A program made the position numbers and the translations under genes. The notes below the pieces were generated by a model that was not told where the DNA came from, made no database searches, and worked only from the letters and a program-made list of their open reading frames with translations. From assembly GCF_022343685.1 (NCBI RefSeq), contig NZ_CP092123.1:1674001-1738000 (forward strand): DNA of 64,000 bases, given 5' to 3'. Positions 51,149 to 61,659 of the stretch are shown here, one piece after another; the stretch's first letter is position 1, and the number at the start of each line of letters is the position of its first letter. This stretch comes from Marinobacterium sediminicola (GTDB lineage: Bacteria > Pseudomonadota > Gammaproteobacteria > Pseudomonadales > Balneatricaceae).

Positions 51149-54100
51149 TTAGCCCTGTTCCGGCTCGTAGCCCAGGTTGGGCGCGAGCCAGCGCTCGGCT
51201 TCTTCCATGCTCATGCCCTTGCGCTTGGCATAGCTTTCGACCTGGTCTTCACTGATCTTGGCGACACCAAAATAACGTGATTCCGGGTGGCTGAAGTACC
51301 AGCCGCTAACCGCTGCCGTCGGTAACATGGCGAAACTGTCGGTCAGCCTCATCCCGGCATTGTGTTCCACGTCCAGCAACTCCCACAGCAACGCTTTCTC
51401 TGTGTGATCAGGGCAGGCCGGATAGCCCGGAGCGGGGCGAATGCCCTGATACTGCTCGCGGATCAATGCTTCGTTGTCCAGATTTTCACCTGCTGCATAA
51501 CCCCAGAACTCGGTACGCACGCGCTGGTGCAGGCGTTCGGCAAAAGCTTCCGCCAGTCGGTCTGCCAGCGCCTTGATCATGATGCTGTTGTAGTCATCAT
51601 GATCCGCTTCGTACTGCTCAACAAGTTTGTCGATACCGATCCCGGCCGTAACTGCAAAAGCACCTACGTAATCCTGTACACCGCTATCCTTCGGTGCCAC
51701 GTAATCGCTGAGACAGTGATTGTAACGGCCTTCGACCTTTTGGGTTTGTTGGCGAAGGTGGTGAACCCTCATGCGAACCTGATCACGATTTTCGTCGGTG
51801 TAAATCTCGATGTCGTCAAAACCCGTGCTGTTGGCCGGGAACAGGCCAAACACGCCTCTTGCTTTCAGCTTTTTGTTGTCGATGATGTCCCGAAGCATCA
51901 GCTTGGCATCTTCATACAGCTTGCGAGCTTCGGCACCGACGACCTCGTCATCCAGAATACGCGGGAAGCGACCCGCCAGTTCCCAGGACTGGAAGAAGGG
52001 TGTCCAATCGATACACTGTGCCAGTTCTTCCAGATCGTAGTCATCCAGCACATGGATGCCTGGCTGCAAGGGAATCGGCGCCTGGTAGTCGGTCCATTCA
52101 ATCGGCTGGCGATTGGCTCGAGCGGCCTCAAGCGTTACGCGACGCTGGTCGTGCTGGCGAGCGGCATGACGCTCACGAACAGCTTCATATTCTTCTTTTA
52201 TCTCTTTGATAAAGCTCTCTTTTTTGCTTTCAGAGAGAAGGGCGGAGGCAACGCCTACAGAGCGGGACGCATTAGTGACGTGTACCACCTGGTTGTTCTT
52301 GTAGTTCGGTTCGATCTTCACTGCCGTGTGAGCCTTGGACGTGGTTGCACCACCGATCAGCAGCGGAATGTCGAAGCCCTGGCGCTGCATCTCCTTGGCA
52401 ACGTGCACCATTTCATCCAGTGACGGGGTGATCAGGCCGGACAGGCCGATGATATCGGCATTGGTTTCGCGTGCGGTCTGCAGGATCTTCTCCGCCGGCA
52501 CCATGACGCCAAGATCGATGATCTCGAAGTTATTGCACTGGAGCACCACGCCGACGATGTTTTTGCCAATGTCATGCACATCACCTTTGACGGTCGCCAT
52601 GACCACCTTGCCAGCGGAACTGCTCTCGTTACCCTGTTTTTCCTCTTCAATGAAGGGCATCAGGTAAGCTACCGCTTTCTTCATGACACGGGCAGATTTT
52701 ACTACCTGCGGCAGGAACATCTTGCCGGCACCGAAAAGGTCACCCACGATGCCCATACCATCCATCAGTGGGCCTTCGATCACCTGAAGCGGGCGCTCAT
52801 AGTTGTGGCGGCATTCTTCCACGTCTTCATCGACATAATCGGCAATGCCCTTGACCAGTGCATGAGCGAGACGCTTGTTCACGTCCCATGTGCGCCATTC
52901 CAGATCCTGTTTGACCGAGGATTCAGAGGCGCCGCCACGGTATTTCTCCGCCAGCTCCAGCATGCGTTCAGTACCGTCTTCACGGCGATTGAGCACGATA
53001 TCTTCAACATGTTCGCGCAGTTCTGCCGGCAGGTCGTCATAAATTGCCAGCTGGCCGGCGTTGACGATACCCATATCCATGCCTTTCTGGATAGCGTGGT
53101 AGAGGAACACGCAGTGGATCGCCTCACGTACCTTGTCGTTTCCGCGGAAGGAAAAAGATACGTTGGATACACCACCGGAAACCTTGGCGTAGGGCAGGTG
53201 CTGTTTGATCCAGCCGGTAGCGTTGATGAAATCGTTGGCGTAGTTATTGTGCTCTTCGATACCGGTGGCGATGGCAAAGATGTTGGGGTCGAAAATGATG
53301 TCTTCCGGCGGGAAGCCGACCTTGTCCACCAGTACTCGGTAGGAGCGTTCACAGATTTCGATCTTGCGCTCGTAGGTATCGGCCTGACCGGTTTCGTCAA
53401 AGGCCATGACCACGACAGCTGCCCCGTAGTGACGAATCTTGCGCGCCTGGGCAATAAAGTTTTCTTCGCCTTCCTTCAGTGAGATGGAGTTGACCACCCC
53501 CTTGCCCTGAATGCGCTTCAGACCTTCCTCCATCACATTCCACTTGGAGGAGTCGAGCATGATCGGCACACGGGAAATATCAGGCTCGGAGGCGATCAGG
53601 TTGAGGAAGCGGATCATTGCCGCTTCCGCATCGAGCATGCCTTCGTCCATGTTGATATCGATGATCTGGGCACCATTCTCCACCTGCTGGCGGGCGACTT
53701 CCAATGCGGTTTCGTAGTCGCCTTCCTTGATCAGGCGACGAAACTTGGCGGAACCGGTTACGTTGGTACGCTCACCTACGTTGACGAAGAGGGTCTCGGC
53801 TCCGATATTCATCGGCTCAAGACCTGACAGGCGACACTCAACCGCAATTTCTGGAATCTGGCGTGGCGCCTGATCGAGCAAGGCTTCGCGTATCACGCGG
53901 ATATGGTCTGGTGTGGTGCCGCAGCAACCGCCGACGATATTGACGAAGCCGGACTGCGCCCACTCGCGAATCTCCTCCGCCATTTGCTCGGGGGTCTCAT
54001 CGTAACCACCAAAGGCATTGGGCAGGCCGGCGTTGGGGTGCACGGAAACGTAGGTATCGGCTACGCGGGAGAGTTCTTCCACATATTGACGTAGCTCTTT

Positions 54101-54871
54101 TGGCCCCAAGGCACAGTTCAAGCCGATACTGATTGGTCGCGCGTGACGGACTGAGTTCCAGAACGCCTCTGTGGTCTGGCCGGACAGGGTGCGGCCGGAA
54201 GCATCAGTGATGGTACCGGAGATCATCACCGGCAAGCGGATGTCATGTTGTTCAAAATAGTGTTCGATGGCGTAGATCGCTGCCTTGGCATTCAGTGTGT
54301 CGAAGATGGTTTCGATCAGCAAAATCTGAGCACCGCCCTCAATCAGGCCATCAATCGATTCAGTGTAGGCTTCGAACAGTTCATCAAAGGTGACGTTGCG
54401 GAAACCGGGGTCGTTTACATCCGGCGAGATGGAACAGGTGCGGTTGGTCGGGCCAAGCACACCGGCCACATAGCGTGGCCGTTCAGGTGTTTGCGCTGTC
54501 ATGGCATCAGCGGCTTCGCGGGCGAGGCGAGCAGCAGCGACGTTGATCTCGCGACTCAGCGCCTCCATCTCGTAGTCAGCCATGGCGATGCGGGTTGCAT
54601 TGAAGGTGTTGGTCTCGATGATATCGGCGCCACCTTCCAAATAGGCAGTATGGATGTCACGAATCAAATCCGGCTGCGTCAGTACCAGCATGTCGTTGTT
54701 GCCCTTGACGTCGACATGCCAGTCGGCAAAACGCTCACCACGAAAATCCGCTTCGGTCAGCTGACGCTCCTGGATCATGGTGCCCATGCCGCCATCGAGC
54801 ATCAAAATACGTTGGTTCAGGGAGTGACTGAGTTGCGCATGCAGATTATTGTCGTTCACGTGTACATCCAT
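51149..54871 (-). CDS. metH: cobalamin-dependent methionine synthase
   Basis: A 1240-residue four-module enzyme that makes methionine from homocysteine and 5-methyltetrahydrofolate. Homocysteine-binding ([29 protein letters not shown]), pterin-binding ([17 protein letters not shown]), B12-binding with DVHDIGKN (the His cobalt ligand) and the C-terminal SAM-dependent reactivation domain are all present. AAGG lies nine bases before the ATG at 54871. Length is typical. It is convergent with the diguanylate cyclase and divergent from panD. Confidence 0.97.
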   Translation of the reverse strand: MDVHVNDNNLHAQLSHSLNQRILMLDGGMGTMIQERQLTEADFRGERFADWHVDVKGNNDMLVLTQPDLIRDIHTAYLEGGADIIETNTFNATRIAMADYEMEALSREINVAAARLAREAADAMTAQTPERPRYVAGVLGPTNRTCSISPDVNDPGFRNVTFDELFEAYTESIDGLIEGGAQILLIETIFDTLNAKAAIYAIEHYFEQHDIRLPVMISGTITDASGRTLSGQTTEAFWNSVRHARPISIGLNCALGPKELRQYVEELSRVADTYVSVHPNAGLPNAFGGYDETPEQMAEEIREWAQSGFVNIVGGCCGTTPDHIRVIREALLDQAPRQIPEIAVECRLSGLEPMNIGAETLFVNVGERTNVTGSAKFRRLIKEGDYETALEVARQQVENGAQIIDINMDEGMLDAEAAMIRFLNLIASEPDISRVPIMLDSSKWNVMEEGLKRIQGKGVVNSISLKEGEENFIAQARKIRHYGAAVVVMAFDETGQADTYERKIEICERSYRVLVDKVGFPPEDIIFDPNIFAIATGIEEHNNYANDFINATGWIKQHLPYAKVSGGVSNVSFSFRGNDKVREAIHCVFLYHAIQKGMDMGIVNAGQLAIYDDLPAELREHVEDIVLNRREDGTERMLELAEKYRGGASESSVKQDLEWRTWDVNKRLAHALVKGIADYVDEDVEECRHNYERPLQVIEGPLMDGMGIVGDLFGAGKMFLPQVVKSARVMKKAVAYLMPFIEEEKQGNESSSAGKVVMATVKGDVHDIGKNIVGVVLQCNNFEIIDLGVMVPAEKILQTARETNADIIGLSGLITPSLDEMVHVAKEMQRQGFDIPLLIGGATTSKAHTAVKIEPNYKNNQVVHVTNASRSVGVASALLSESKKESFIKEIKEEYEAVRERHAARQHDQRRVTLEAARANRQPIEWTDYQAPIPLQPGIHVLDDYDLEELAQCIDWTPFFQSWELAGRFPRILDDEVVGAEARKLYEDAKLMLRDIIDNKKLKARGVFGLFPANSTGFDDIEIYTDENRDQVRMRVHHLRQQTQKVEGRYNHCLSDYVAPKDSGVQDYVGAFAVTAGIGIDKLVEQYEADHDDYNSIMIKALADRLAEAFAERLHQRVRTEFWGYAAGENLDNEALIREQYQGIRPAPGYPACPDHTEKALLWELLDVEHNAGMRLTDSFAMLPTAAVSGWYFSHPESRYFGVAKISEDQVESYAKRKGMSMEEAERWLAPNLGYEPEQG

Positions 54872-55239
54872 TAGTGACCTTTTTTGAGATCACGCATTGT
54901 AGTCCAAATGGCGGGGGTTTTGCCTGAGGGCTGGTCATACACTATTGAAAATATTTAAAGATTGCTGCGTTGCAGAAATTTTAATGGTTGTGACCTTATC
55001 ATTTTGATAAATCGTGATAGAATGCGACCACTTTTTCAGACGCTGTCTCTTGGGACCATTCGACGTCCATTACTCCCGAATGTACATTTATTGGCTTCCC
55101 GTGAAGCAGATGGATGACTGTGCCTATTAGGTGAAGGGGTAGCCGCGGACGGACGTCCCCCATCTTGGATGGACAGAGCGGTGTAAATGAGCACCGGCGC
55201 AGGCCGGTCATACAGATAGAGAAGACGCAGGTTTTCAGT
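54872..55239. other. divergent metH / panD intergenic region
   Basis: These 368 bases hold no credible gene. I looked for cobalamin and SAM riboswitch elements upstream of metH and found no B12-box GCCACTG or SAM-box pattern. A long GC-rich leader with several short hairpins, such as ACCGGCGCAGGCCGGT near 55193, precedes panD. Its role is unknown. Confidence 0.5.
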
Positions 55240-55674
55240 ATGCTGCAGACATTCCTGAAAGCAAAACTGCATCGAGTGACAGTCACTCATGCAGAGCTTC
55301 ATTATGAAGGGTCATGTGCCATTGATGGTGATCTGCTGGAGAAATCCGGCATCCGTGAATACGAGATGATTCACATCTACAACATCAACAATGGTGAGCG
55401 ATTCACTACCTATGCCATTAAGGCGGAAAATGGTAGTGGCGTGATCTCTGTTAACGGCGCCGCGGCTCACAAGGCGCAAAAGGGTGACTTGCTGATCATC
55501 TGCTCCTACGTCCAGCTGGATGAGAAGGAAGCTGACAATTATCAGCCAACACTCTGCTACTTCGAGAATGCCAAATCCGATAGTGGTGTTGGTGTTTCCG
55601 ATGATGAGCTGCGCCAGCGTAACAAACTCACCGGCATGAAGTCCGCTATTCCGGTGCAGACCAGCGATATGTAA
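55240..55674 (+). CDS. panD: aspartate 1-decarboxylase
   Basis: A 144-residue pyruvoyl enzyme that makes beta-alanine for pantothenate and CoA. It self-cleaves between G24 and S25 in [11 protein letters not shown], leaving a pyruvoyl group at S25. Catalytic neighbours Y58-type and [11 protein letters not shown] are present. It is about 18 residues longer at the C terminus than the 126-residue E. coli enzyme, ending [15 protein letters not shown]. The ATG at 55240 is chosen because the family starts [20 protein letters not shown]. No panB or panC is adjacent. Confidence 0.95.
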   Translation: MLQTFLKAKLHRVTVTHAELHYEGSCAIDGDLLEKSGIREYEMIHIYNINNGERFTTYAIKAENGSGVISVNGAAAHKAQKGDLLIICSYVQLDEKEADNYQPTLCYFENAKSDSGVGVSDDELRQRNKLTGMKSAIPVQTSDM

Positions 55675-55697
55675 CAGCTGTCTCCCAAGCTGTAATG

Positions 55698-55730
55698 AAA
55701 CCCGCACAACCTTGGTTGTGCGGGTTTTTT
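55698..55730 (+). terminator. intrinsic terminator of panD
   Basis: AAACCCGCACAACC-TT-GGTTGTGCGGGTTT followed by T residues, 23 bases past the panD stop. Confidence 0.93.
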
Positions 55731-56028
55731 GTTGTCTGAATTTTAATGAGGAGACATTAAGACATCCCCTTACTTAACCTTCTTATGTTGACAGTGCATG
55801 ACATCCCGACACTTCGGGTTGTCATGAAGCGCCATGTCAAAAATCGAATTTCAACTCCTATCATATTGTTTCTAATGAATAAGTTGCCTTTTTCACTCGG
55901 TGTATAAGCCTTTTGTCGTAGTTTCCAGCGGCCTGACTTTAGTTAGAGTTCGTCATCAACGACCCTAAGTGTCGACAATAAAAATATAATTCCAAAAGAC
56001 CACGTACCGAGAGTTAGAGGATGCTGCA
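55731..56028. promoter_or_regulatory. prpE upstream region with long hairpin
   Basis: These 298 bases hold no gene. An inverted repeat (CATGACATCCCGA at 55797-55809, TCGGGTTGTCATG at 55814-55826, one mismatch) lies about 200 bases before prpE, just downstream of a TTGACA hexamer at 55789-55794. It has no T-run, so an operator is more likely than a terminator. Confidence 0.5.
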
Positions 56029-57924
56029 ATGACCTATCATGCAGAATACACCCAGTCTGTAGAGGCCCCTGAAACCTTCTGGGCAGAGAAGGCTGCCGAC
56101 CTGCCATGGTTCAAAACGCCGGAGCAGATCCTGTCAAAGGATGAAAACGGTATCGACCGCTGGTTCGCAGATGGTGAAATGAATACGGCTTTTATGGCAC
56201 TGGATTACCATGTAGAAAATGGCCGCGCCGATCAGCCGGCTGTGATTTATGACTCGCCAGTGGCGAATGCAAAACGCGTTCTGACCTATCGCGAAATGCG
56301 TGATCAGGTTGCCAGTTTTGCCGGTGTCCTCAAGGCACAAGGTGTTGAGAAAGGTGATCGAGTCGTTATCTATATGCCGATGGTCCCTGAAGCACTGATT
56401 GCCATGTACGCCGTCGCGCGTTTGGGTGCGATTCATTCGGTCGTATTTGGTGGTTTTGCTCCGCACGAGCTTGCCGTTCGAATTGAAGATGCCGAGCCGA
56501 AAGTAATTGTGACCGCATCCTGCGGCATCGAAGTATCGAAAGTTATCGAATATAAACCGATGCTGGATGAGGCGATTGAACAGTCCGCTCATAAGCCGGA
56601 CGCGTGTATCGTGCTGCAGCGCCCACAGGTGAAAGCAGAGCTGATCGACGGACGTGATCTGGATTGGGAAGCGGCGGTTGCGACAGCAGAGCCGGCGGAT
56701 TGCGTGCCGGTAAAGGGTACTGACCCTCTGTATATCCTCTATACATCAGGCACAACCGGAAAGCCTAAAGGCGTGGTGCGTGACAACGGTGGCCATGCAG
56801 TCGCGCTTAAGTACTCAATGAAAGCGATTTACAACATCGATGCCGGCGATGTTTTCCTGGCGGCCTCGGATGTTGGTTGGGTGGTTGGGCATTCCTACAT
56901 TGTTTACGCGCCGTTGCTGGCTGGAGCAACAACGATTGTGTACGAAGGGAAGCCTGTTCGCACTCCTGATGCTGGTGGATTCTGGCGCCTGTGTGATGAA
57001 TACAAGATTAAGGCGATCTTTGCCGCACCGACTGCTTTCCGTGCCATCAAGAAGGAAGATCCGGAAGGCCTGGAGATCGGCAAATATGACCTGAGCAACC
57101 TTGAAATCATTTTCATGGCGGGGGAGCGCCTGGATCCACCGACCTATCACTGGACAGTTGAAAAGACTGGCAAGCCTGTCATTGATCACTGGTGGCAGAC
57201 CGAAACCGGCTGGGCAATTTGCGGTAATTTGATGGGTATCGAACCCAAGGAACCCAAGCCTGGATCAGCGACTCTGCCGATTCCTGGTTTTAATGTCCAG
57301 ATTCTGGACTCTGATGGTAATGAGCTTCCGTCCGGCGAGCAGGGCTCCATCGCTATCAAGCTGCCGCTGCCGCCAAGCTGCCTGCCGACCATCTGGAATA
57401 ACCATGAGCGCTTTAACAGCGGCTACCTGTCTGACTTCCCGGGCTACTACACATCCGGTGATGGCGGTTACAAAGATGAGGATGGCTATGTTTTCATCAT
57501 GGGCCGAACCGATGATGTGATAAACGTTGCAGGCCATCGCCTCTCTACTGGTGAGATGGAGGAGATAGTTGCTGATCATCCGGCAGTGGCTGAGTGTGCA
57601 GTCATCGGTATCAACGACAGCCTGAAAGGGCAGGTTCCGGTGGGGCTGGTACTGCTCAAGGACGGAGTTGATGTTGAGGAAGAGCAGCTGGAGAAAGAGC
57701 TGATCGCCATGGTTCGCAAGGAGATCGGTCCGATCGCCTGCTTTAACAAGGCAATGGTGGTTCAGCGCCTGCCAAAAACTCGCTCCGGCAAAATTTTGCG
57801 GAAGCTGATGCGCCAGATCGCGGATGGTCAAGAGTATACAGTGCCTTCAACCATTGATGACCCAAGCAGTCTTGCTGAAATTGAAGCACTGATGGATGAA
57901 CGAGGCCTTGTGCAGCGCGGCTGA
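56029..57924 (+). CDS. prpE: propionyl-CoA synthetase (PrpE-type)
   Basis: A 631-residue acyl-CoA synthetase of the Acs/PrpE family. The adenylate loop is YTSGTTGKPKGVVRDNGGH, which with its RDNGGH ending is PrpE-like, and the C-terminal catalytic Lys is in LPKTRSGKILRKLM, a usual site of regulatory acetylation. It should make propionyl-CoA, with possible acetate activity. It stands alone, with no prpBCD genes adjacent, and a terminator follows. Confidence 0.9.
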   Translation: MTYHAEYTQSVEAPETFWAEKAADLPWFKTPEQILSKDENGIDRWFADGEMNTAFMALDYHVENGRADQPAVIYDSPVANAKRVLTYREMRDQVASFAGVLKAQGVEKGDRVVIYMPMVPEALIAMYAVARLGAIHSVVFGGFAPHELAVRIEDAEPKVIVTASCGIEVSKVIEYKPMLDEAIEQSAHKPDACIVLQRPQVKAELIDGRDLDWEAAVATAEPADCVPVKGTDPLYILYTSGTTGKPKGVVRDNGGHAVALKYSMKAIYNIDAGDVFLAASDVGWVVGHSYIVYAPLLAGATTIVYEGKPVRTPDAGGFWRLCDEYKIKAIFAAPTAFRAIKKEDPEGLEIGKYDLSNLEIIFMAGERLDPPTYHWTVEKTGKPVIDHWWQTETGWAICGNLMGIEPKEPKPGSATLPIPGFNVQILDSDGNELPSGEQGSIAIKLPLPPSCLPTIWNNHERFNSGYLSDFPGYYTSGDGGYKDEDGYVFIMGRTDDVINVAGHRLSTGEMEEIVADHPAVAECAVIGINDSLKGQVPVGLVLLKDGVDVEEEQLEKELIAMVRKEIGPIACFNKAMVVQRLPKTRSGKILRKLMRQIADGQEYTVPSTIDDPSSLAEIEALMDERGLVQRG

Positions 57925-57946
57925 GCAGGGTGCAGGTAATGGCAAT

Positions 57947-57972
57947 AAAAAGGCAGCTTAGGCTGCCTTTTT
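57947..57972 (+). terminator. intrinsic terminator of prpE
   Basis: AAAAAGGCAGC-TTAG-GCTGCCTTTTT, 22 bases past the prpE stop. It also lies just beyond the stop of the convergent YeeE/YedE pair. Confidence 0.9.
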
Positions 57973-57989
57973 CGTGTACGGATTTCGCA

Positions 57990-58421
57990 TCAGCTTGAGC
58001 GGTGTGCGAGAATCCATCGGCTGGCAAAAGTGCCGACGATAAAGGCCGCGACCACTGTAATGATGTCACTGTCCGCAAAGCTCAGTGAGGTAATCATCGG
58101 ACCAGGACAATAGCCTGCCAACCCCCAGCCAATGCCAAAAATCGCACCGCCTATAACGATGCGCTTATCAATCTCGGTCTTGGATGGCAGGCGAAAATGC
58201 TCGGCAAGAAGAGGGCGGCCACGTTTTAGAATCAGCGGGGTGATGACTGCATTCACAATCAGACCGCCTGCCATGACAAACGCAAGGGAAGGGTCCCAGT
58301 TGCCAGTCAGATCCAGAAAGTTGAGCACCTTGGCTGGGTCAATCATCTGGGCAACCGACAACCCCAGACCAAATAGTGTACCGGCAAACAGCGCAGCCAG
58401 AAGACGAAGAGTATTGGGCAT
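57990..58421 (-). CDS. YeeE/YedE family membrane protein (DUF6691, PmpB-like)
   Basis: A 143-residue protein with four membrane segments, half the size of a full YeeE/YedE transporter. The conserved Cys is in GWGLAGYCPGPMI. In characterised relatives such Cys residues pass thiosulfate or other sulfur species through the membrane. Its ATG is one base past the stop of the partner gene, so the two halves form a pair. Substrate here is inferred to be a sulfur compound. Confidence 0.82.
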   Translation of the reverse strand: MPNTLRLLAALFAGTLFGLGLSVAQMIDPAKVLNFLDLTGNWDPSLAFVMAGGLIVNAVITPLILKRGRPLLAEHFRLPSKTEIDKRIVIGGAIFGIGWGLAGYCPGPMITSLSFADSDIITVVAAFIVGTFASRWILAHRSS

Positions 58422-58422
58422 A

Positions 58423-58863
58423 TCAGGCTCCGATCAAGTGGCGAGTGATGTACACAGTCACAATTGCGCTTGCCATGAAACAAAGCGTAGCGACCAGAGA
58501 GCGCGGGCTTCGCCGAGCAAGTCCACAAATGCCGTGCCCGCTGGTGCAGCCCGTTCCTATTTGAGTACCTATACCCACCAATAAACCGCCTGCAATCAGC
58601 AGGGGTTTGCTGACGACGGCCTGGATGTGCTCAACACCGGCACCCAGTCCAGAGAACTGATAAATGAAGCCGCCTAGAATCAGTCCAAGTACGAATACAA
58701 GGCGCCAGCTGATATCACCATTTGACTCGGGATAAATGATGCCGCCAGCAATGCCGGAAATGCCCGCAACTCGGCCTTTTGCATAAAGTAGAAAGGCGGC
58801 AGAGAGGCCGATCAGTGCGCCTCCGAGCAGTGCGGGGAGTGGAGTAAAATTCACGATTGTCAT
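58423..58863 (-). CDS. YeeE/YedE family membrane protein (PmpA-like)
   Basis: A 146-residue membrane protein, the N-terminal half of a split YeeE/YedE transporter. The signature GTQIGTGCTSGHGICGLARRSPRSL carries the conserved Cys. Four hydrophobic segments are seen (starting LPALLGGALIGLSAAFLLYA). It is upstream of its partner half, separated by one base. No rhodanese or ArsR-type sulfur regulator is adjacent, though these often accompany such pairs. Confidence 0.85.
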   Translation of the reverse strand: MTIVNFTPLPALLGGALIGLSAAFLLYAKGRVAGISGIAGGIIYPESNGDISWRLVFVLGLILGGFIYQFSGLGAGVEHIQAVVSKPLLIAGGLLVGIGTQIGTGCTSGHGICGLARRSPRSLVATLCFMASAIVTVYITRHLIGA

Positions 58864-59008
58864 TGAGGCTTACTCTTTATTAGATTGTGCTCATATATTA
58901 GAGATTCATATCAGTATAGACAAGGGTGATCAGCTGTACGTGCTGGCATTTCATGGAAGGACAATGGTAATGTAAAGGATTAATACTAAATCATAAGTTA
59001 TTGTAAAT
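58864..59008. other. boundary between core genes and accessory region
   Basis: No gene or tRNA is visible in these 145 bases. The recombinase start at 59009 has no obvious ribosome binding site. This is a candidate left edge of a genomic island, but I cannot identify an attachment site. Confidence 0.3.
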
Positions 59009-60328
59009 ATGGAAATACCAGCTGCCATTCCGTTGTTTGATACTGTTGATGAGCTTGAGGACGGAAATGCTCGGGTCAACGAATATCTCACCGGACTTAC
59101 CCTGCACAGGCTGAAGGATGCGGCCGTGGTCTATGAATACACCGTGGACTGGTTACTGGAGCAGCGTGGCAATGAGAACAACTTCAAAACCTACCGATCG
59201 GAACTGACGACCTTCCTTTACTGGTGTTTTGAGATCGAGCACTGCAGCCCTCTGGATATAACACGAAGAAGTCTATTCAGGTATGTGGAGTTTTGCCGTC
59301 ATCCACCGGAGACGTTGATTGCCTATTACAATTCAGCTCAATTCAAGACGGATAAGGAAACGGGCGATCGATATCCCAACCCGGCATGGAGGCCTTTCCT
59401 CGGTCGTCGGCAGGATGGTCTCGTGGTGCCATATCGATTAAGTGAGCAGGCGCTAAGAACCAAGCTGGCAATCCTGTCATCTTATTACGGCTTCCTTATA
59501 GATGAAGAACTGACAGAACGAAATCCGGCACGACAAATACTGAAGAGCGGTGCCATTAAAGCGGGTGGGCAATTTCTTGCCGAGGGTGAAGGGTATGAGC
59601 AAATCAAGGCATTCAGTGAGTTGCAATGGTCATATGTAATGGGGATGGCTCATAAGCTCGCCAAAGATAATCCGCAGTTGCACGAGCGCACGTTATTTCT
59701 TGTCAGTTTGATGTATGGCTGTTATCTGCGAATATCGGAAGTGGCGGCTCGACCTGGATTCGCACCGATCATGGGGCAGTTCAGGCGTGACGGCCAAACG
59801 GGCATTTGGAGTTATCACATACCGCGAAGTAAGGGCGGTAAGCAGCGCAGTGTGGCGGTATCAAAGGATTTATTGCGCGCACTCAAGCGCTACCGAAAGC
59901 ATCTTGGTTTGAGTGATCTGCCACCGCCTGGCGATGAAACTCCGTTATTTATCAGACATCGAGCGGCAGGCAGGGGGCGTGATGCTGGTATACAGAACGC
60001 AAACCTGGGCATCCGTCAGATTCGGGAGCTACTGGATGAACTGTTTGAGCGCGCTTCGTTGGCGGCAGAACAAGACGGCTTTGATGAGGATGCGGCAGCC
60101 ATCAGGGAAATGACACCGCATAGCCTCCGACATACCGGCATTACGCATGACATCAACCTGAATCAGCGGCCCTTGTCGCACGTTCAAGCCGATGCTGGAC
60201 ATGACAGCATTGATACGACATCACGCTACTTGCATACAAGTCGGGTTGAGCGGCATGAGTCCGCTGCCGGCAAGAAGTTGGATCGACTGCAACACGCCCA
60301 AGATAAGTACCAGGCATCGCAAGATTAA
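59009..60328 (+). CDS. tyrosine recombinase/integrase
   Basis: A 439-residue site-specific recombinase. The C-terminal catalytic domain shows the Arg in YGCYLRISEVA, a Lys in IPRSKGGKQRSVAV, HSLRHT (His-x-x-Arg) and the final DAGHDSIDTTSRYLHTS, with His and the nucleophilic Tyr. An N-terminal SAM-like core-binding domain precedes it. It is not IntI-like, as no IntI-specific patch is visible. No excisionase or cognate attachment site is evident, so the mobile element it served may be degraded. Confidence 0.9.
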   Translation: MEIPAAIPLFDTVDELEDGNARVNEYLTGLTLHRLKDAAVVYEYTVDWLLEQRGNENNFKTYRSELTTFLYWCFEIEHCSPLDITRRSLFRYVEFCRHPPETLIAYYNSAQFKTDKETGDRYPNPAWRPFLGRRQDGLVVPYRLSEQALRTKLAILSSYYGFLIDEELTERNPARQILKSGAIKAGGQFLAEGEGYEQIKAFSELQWSYVMGMAHKLAKDNPQLHERTLFLVSLMYGCYLRISEVAARPGFAPIMGQFRRDGQTGIWSYHIPRSKGGKQRSVAVSKDLLRALKRYRKHLGLSDLPPPGDETPLFIRHRAAGRGRDAGIQNANLGIRQIRELLDELFERASLAAEQDGFDEDAAAIREMTPHSLRHTGITHDINLNQRPLSHVQADAGHDSIDTTSRYLHTSRVERHESAAGKKLDRLQHAQDKYQASQD

Positions 60329-60976
60329 AATGCTGCCAGGATTGAGCCTTGCAGGTACCTGATTAGAGCAGCACAGAATGAAAACCTGTGTCACTAAAAT
60401 CGACATAAGACCCATCAGCAAAGTTACTGAAGTACCGAAACATAGATGCTTGATTCAGCGTGAAGCATGAATACGTTGCCGATCTGGATAATGGAGCTTC
60501 AAAAGCCGTTACGGATGGCCGCAAATTGGATCATCAGAAATACCGTTACCAGGGGGTGCCGATAAATCAGGTTATCGGCAATGAGATGGTTGCCTCATGA
60601 ATACGCCGATACCGAAACGTGTGTCGGTTCCGATTCAGAAGTAAATCCGATGTCTTTTGAAATCAAAAGGTTAGGAAGGCTTTTCTTTTTTGAGTTCCAG
60701 CTTTATTCCGGCTGAAAAGTAAATTTTGGCTACTTTTCCGATTTCAGAGTGAATTTTCAGAAAACTACCTATAATTAAGTGATAAATGCCAAGAAGCACA
60801 TGACGATGTGGGGAACTTATGGCTGAACTCAGTATATAAAAGGAGCTTTTGCTGTCAACTGACTGGTTGTTGGCGAGATTGCGCAGCACGCGGAGTCGAG
60901 GCGGGTGGGGATAGGTAGTGAGGGTAGCCTATGGATCAACCGCAGGCTTTGTTCTATCTGTGCTCTTTCGCGGGGT
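60329..60976. other. non-coding or degenerate accessory DNA
   Basis: No credible gene was found. A short open stretch near 60472-60600 ending in VIGNEMVAS may be a remnant of a small protein, and 60660-60840 is AT-rich without features I recognise. Confidence 0.3.
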
Positions 60977-61497
60977 CTATCGCAGAAGAGCTTTATAGTT
61001 GCGTTCTACAAATCGACAGACACTTTTTGATTCTATTGCTGGAGCCCCTCGACCAGATGGGCGCTTCATGATTGTGATGATGTGTTGTTTCAATAAAGCA
61101 TGTACTGCTCTCAACGGTAGCCCGAGCCAGAGTTCAACAGCAAAGCCATGAATCGATGGATTGGAAAGGTAAAATTGCTGACGCTGATCTCGGCACCATT
61201 GCTCAAATGTACTCTCCTTGATCACTACGTACTCGAGGCCACCGCCATTAGGTCTTTGTGCTGTTAGATGGCCAGCTTGTATTTCTTTCAGAAACTTGCA
61301 GTAGCTTGTGCAGGCCAGGCGGAAACGGGTGTCAGAAGAATAAACTCGATGGCCCTGTACTTTGGAGCCCGCCAAGCCGCCAGTCTATACAGACGGTCGT
61401 AGGGTGCAGGGGCCTCGATTTGACGACTATCCTGACAAGGAAAAGGGGACTTCACTCCGTCCAGAACAGCCGTCTGAAATGGCTGGTACACATTCAT
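60977..61497 (-). pseudogene. frameshifted helix-turn-helix-like gene
   Basis: Two minus-strand reading frames seem to be one gene broken near 61370. The first starts at ATG 61497 (MNVYQPFQTAVLDGVKSP) and reaches PAPYDRLYRLAAW. The second continues as AGSKVQGHRVYSSDTRFRLACTSYCKFLKEIQAG to the stop at 60977. The sequence at the junction contains a GGC/TTGGC repetition that could be a small insertion. Two helix-turn-helix-like segments occur (LACTSYCKFLKEIQAGHL and VELWLGLPLRAVHALLKQHI). A DNA-binding or TniQ-like identity is only a guess. Confidence 0.4.
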
Positions 61498-61508
61498 CCG
61501 TTGAGGGC

Positions 61509-61652
61509 ATGTGCGTGAAGCAAACCCTGCATAATTGGGCGCTCATCGAACTGCTTGATGAAGCCCATCACCTAGTGGATTTGCTGGTGTGGGGTGAGCC
61601 TGATAACCGCCCGCCTGGTCGATTCAAGCTGACATCTCCGGTGACAAAATGA
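61509..61652 (+). CDS. possible small hypothetical protein
   Basis: A 47-codon frame (MCVKQTLHNWALIELLDEAHHLVDLLVWG...) on the plus strand, partly opposite the frameshifted gene. It has a helical composition and no recognisable domain. A GAGGG lies close to the ATG, but at a spacing too short to be convincing. It is followed eight bases later by another small frame, so the two could be a pair. Low confidence that it is expressed. Confidence 0.3.
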   Translation: MCVKQTLHNWALIELLDEAHHLVDLLVWGEPDNRPPGRFKLTSPVTK

Positions 61653-61659
61653 AGATGAG

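Noticed and set aside
54872-55239. Cobalamin or SAM riboswitch upstream of metH
   Set aside because: No B12 box or SAM-box core was found on either strand in this region.
60671-60889. A 72-codon minus-strand open frame in AT-rich DNA
   Set aside because: Low-complexity composition, with no start context and no family similarity seen.
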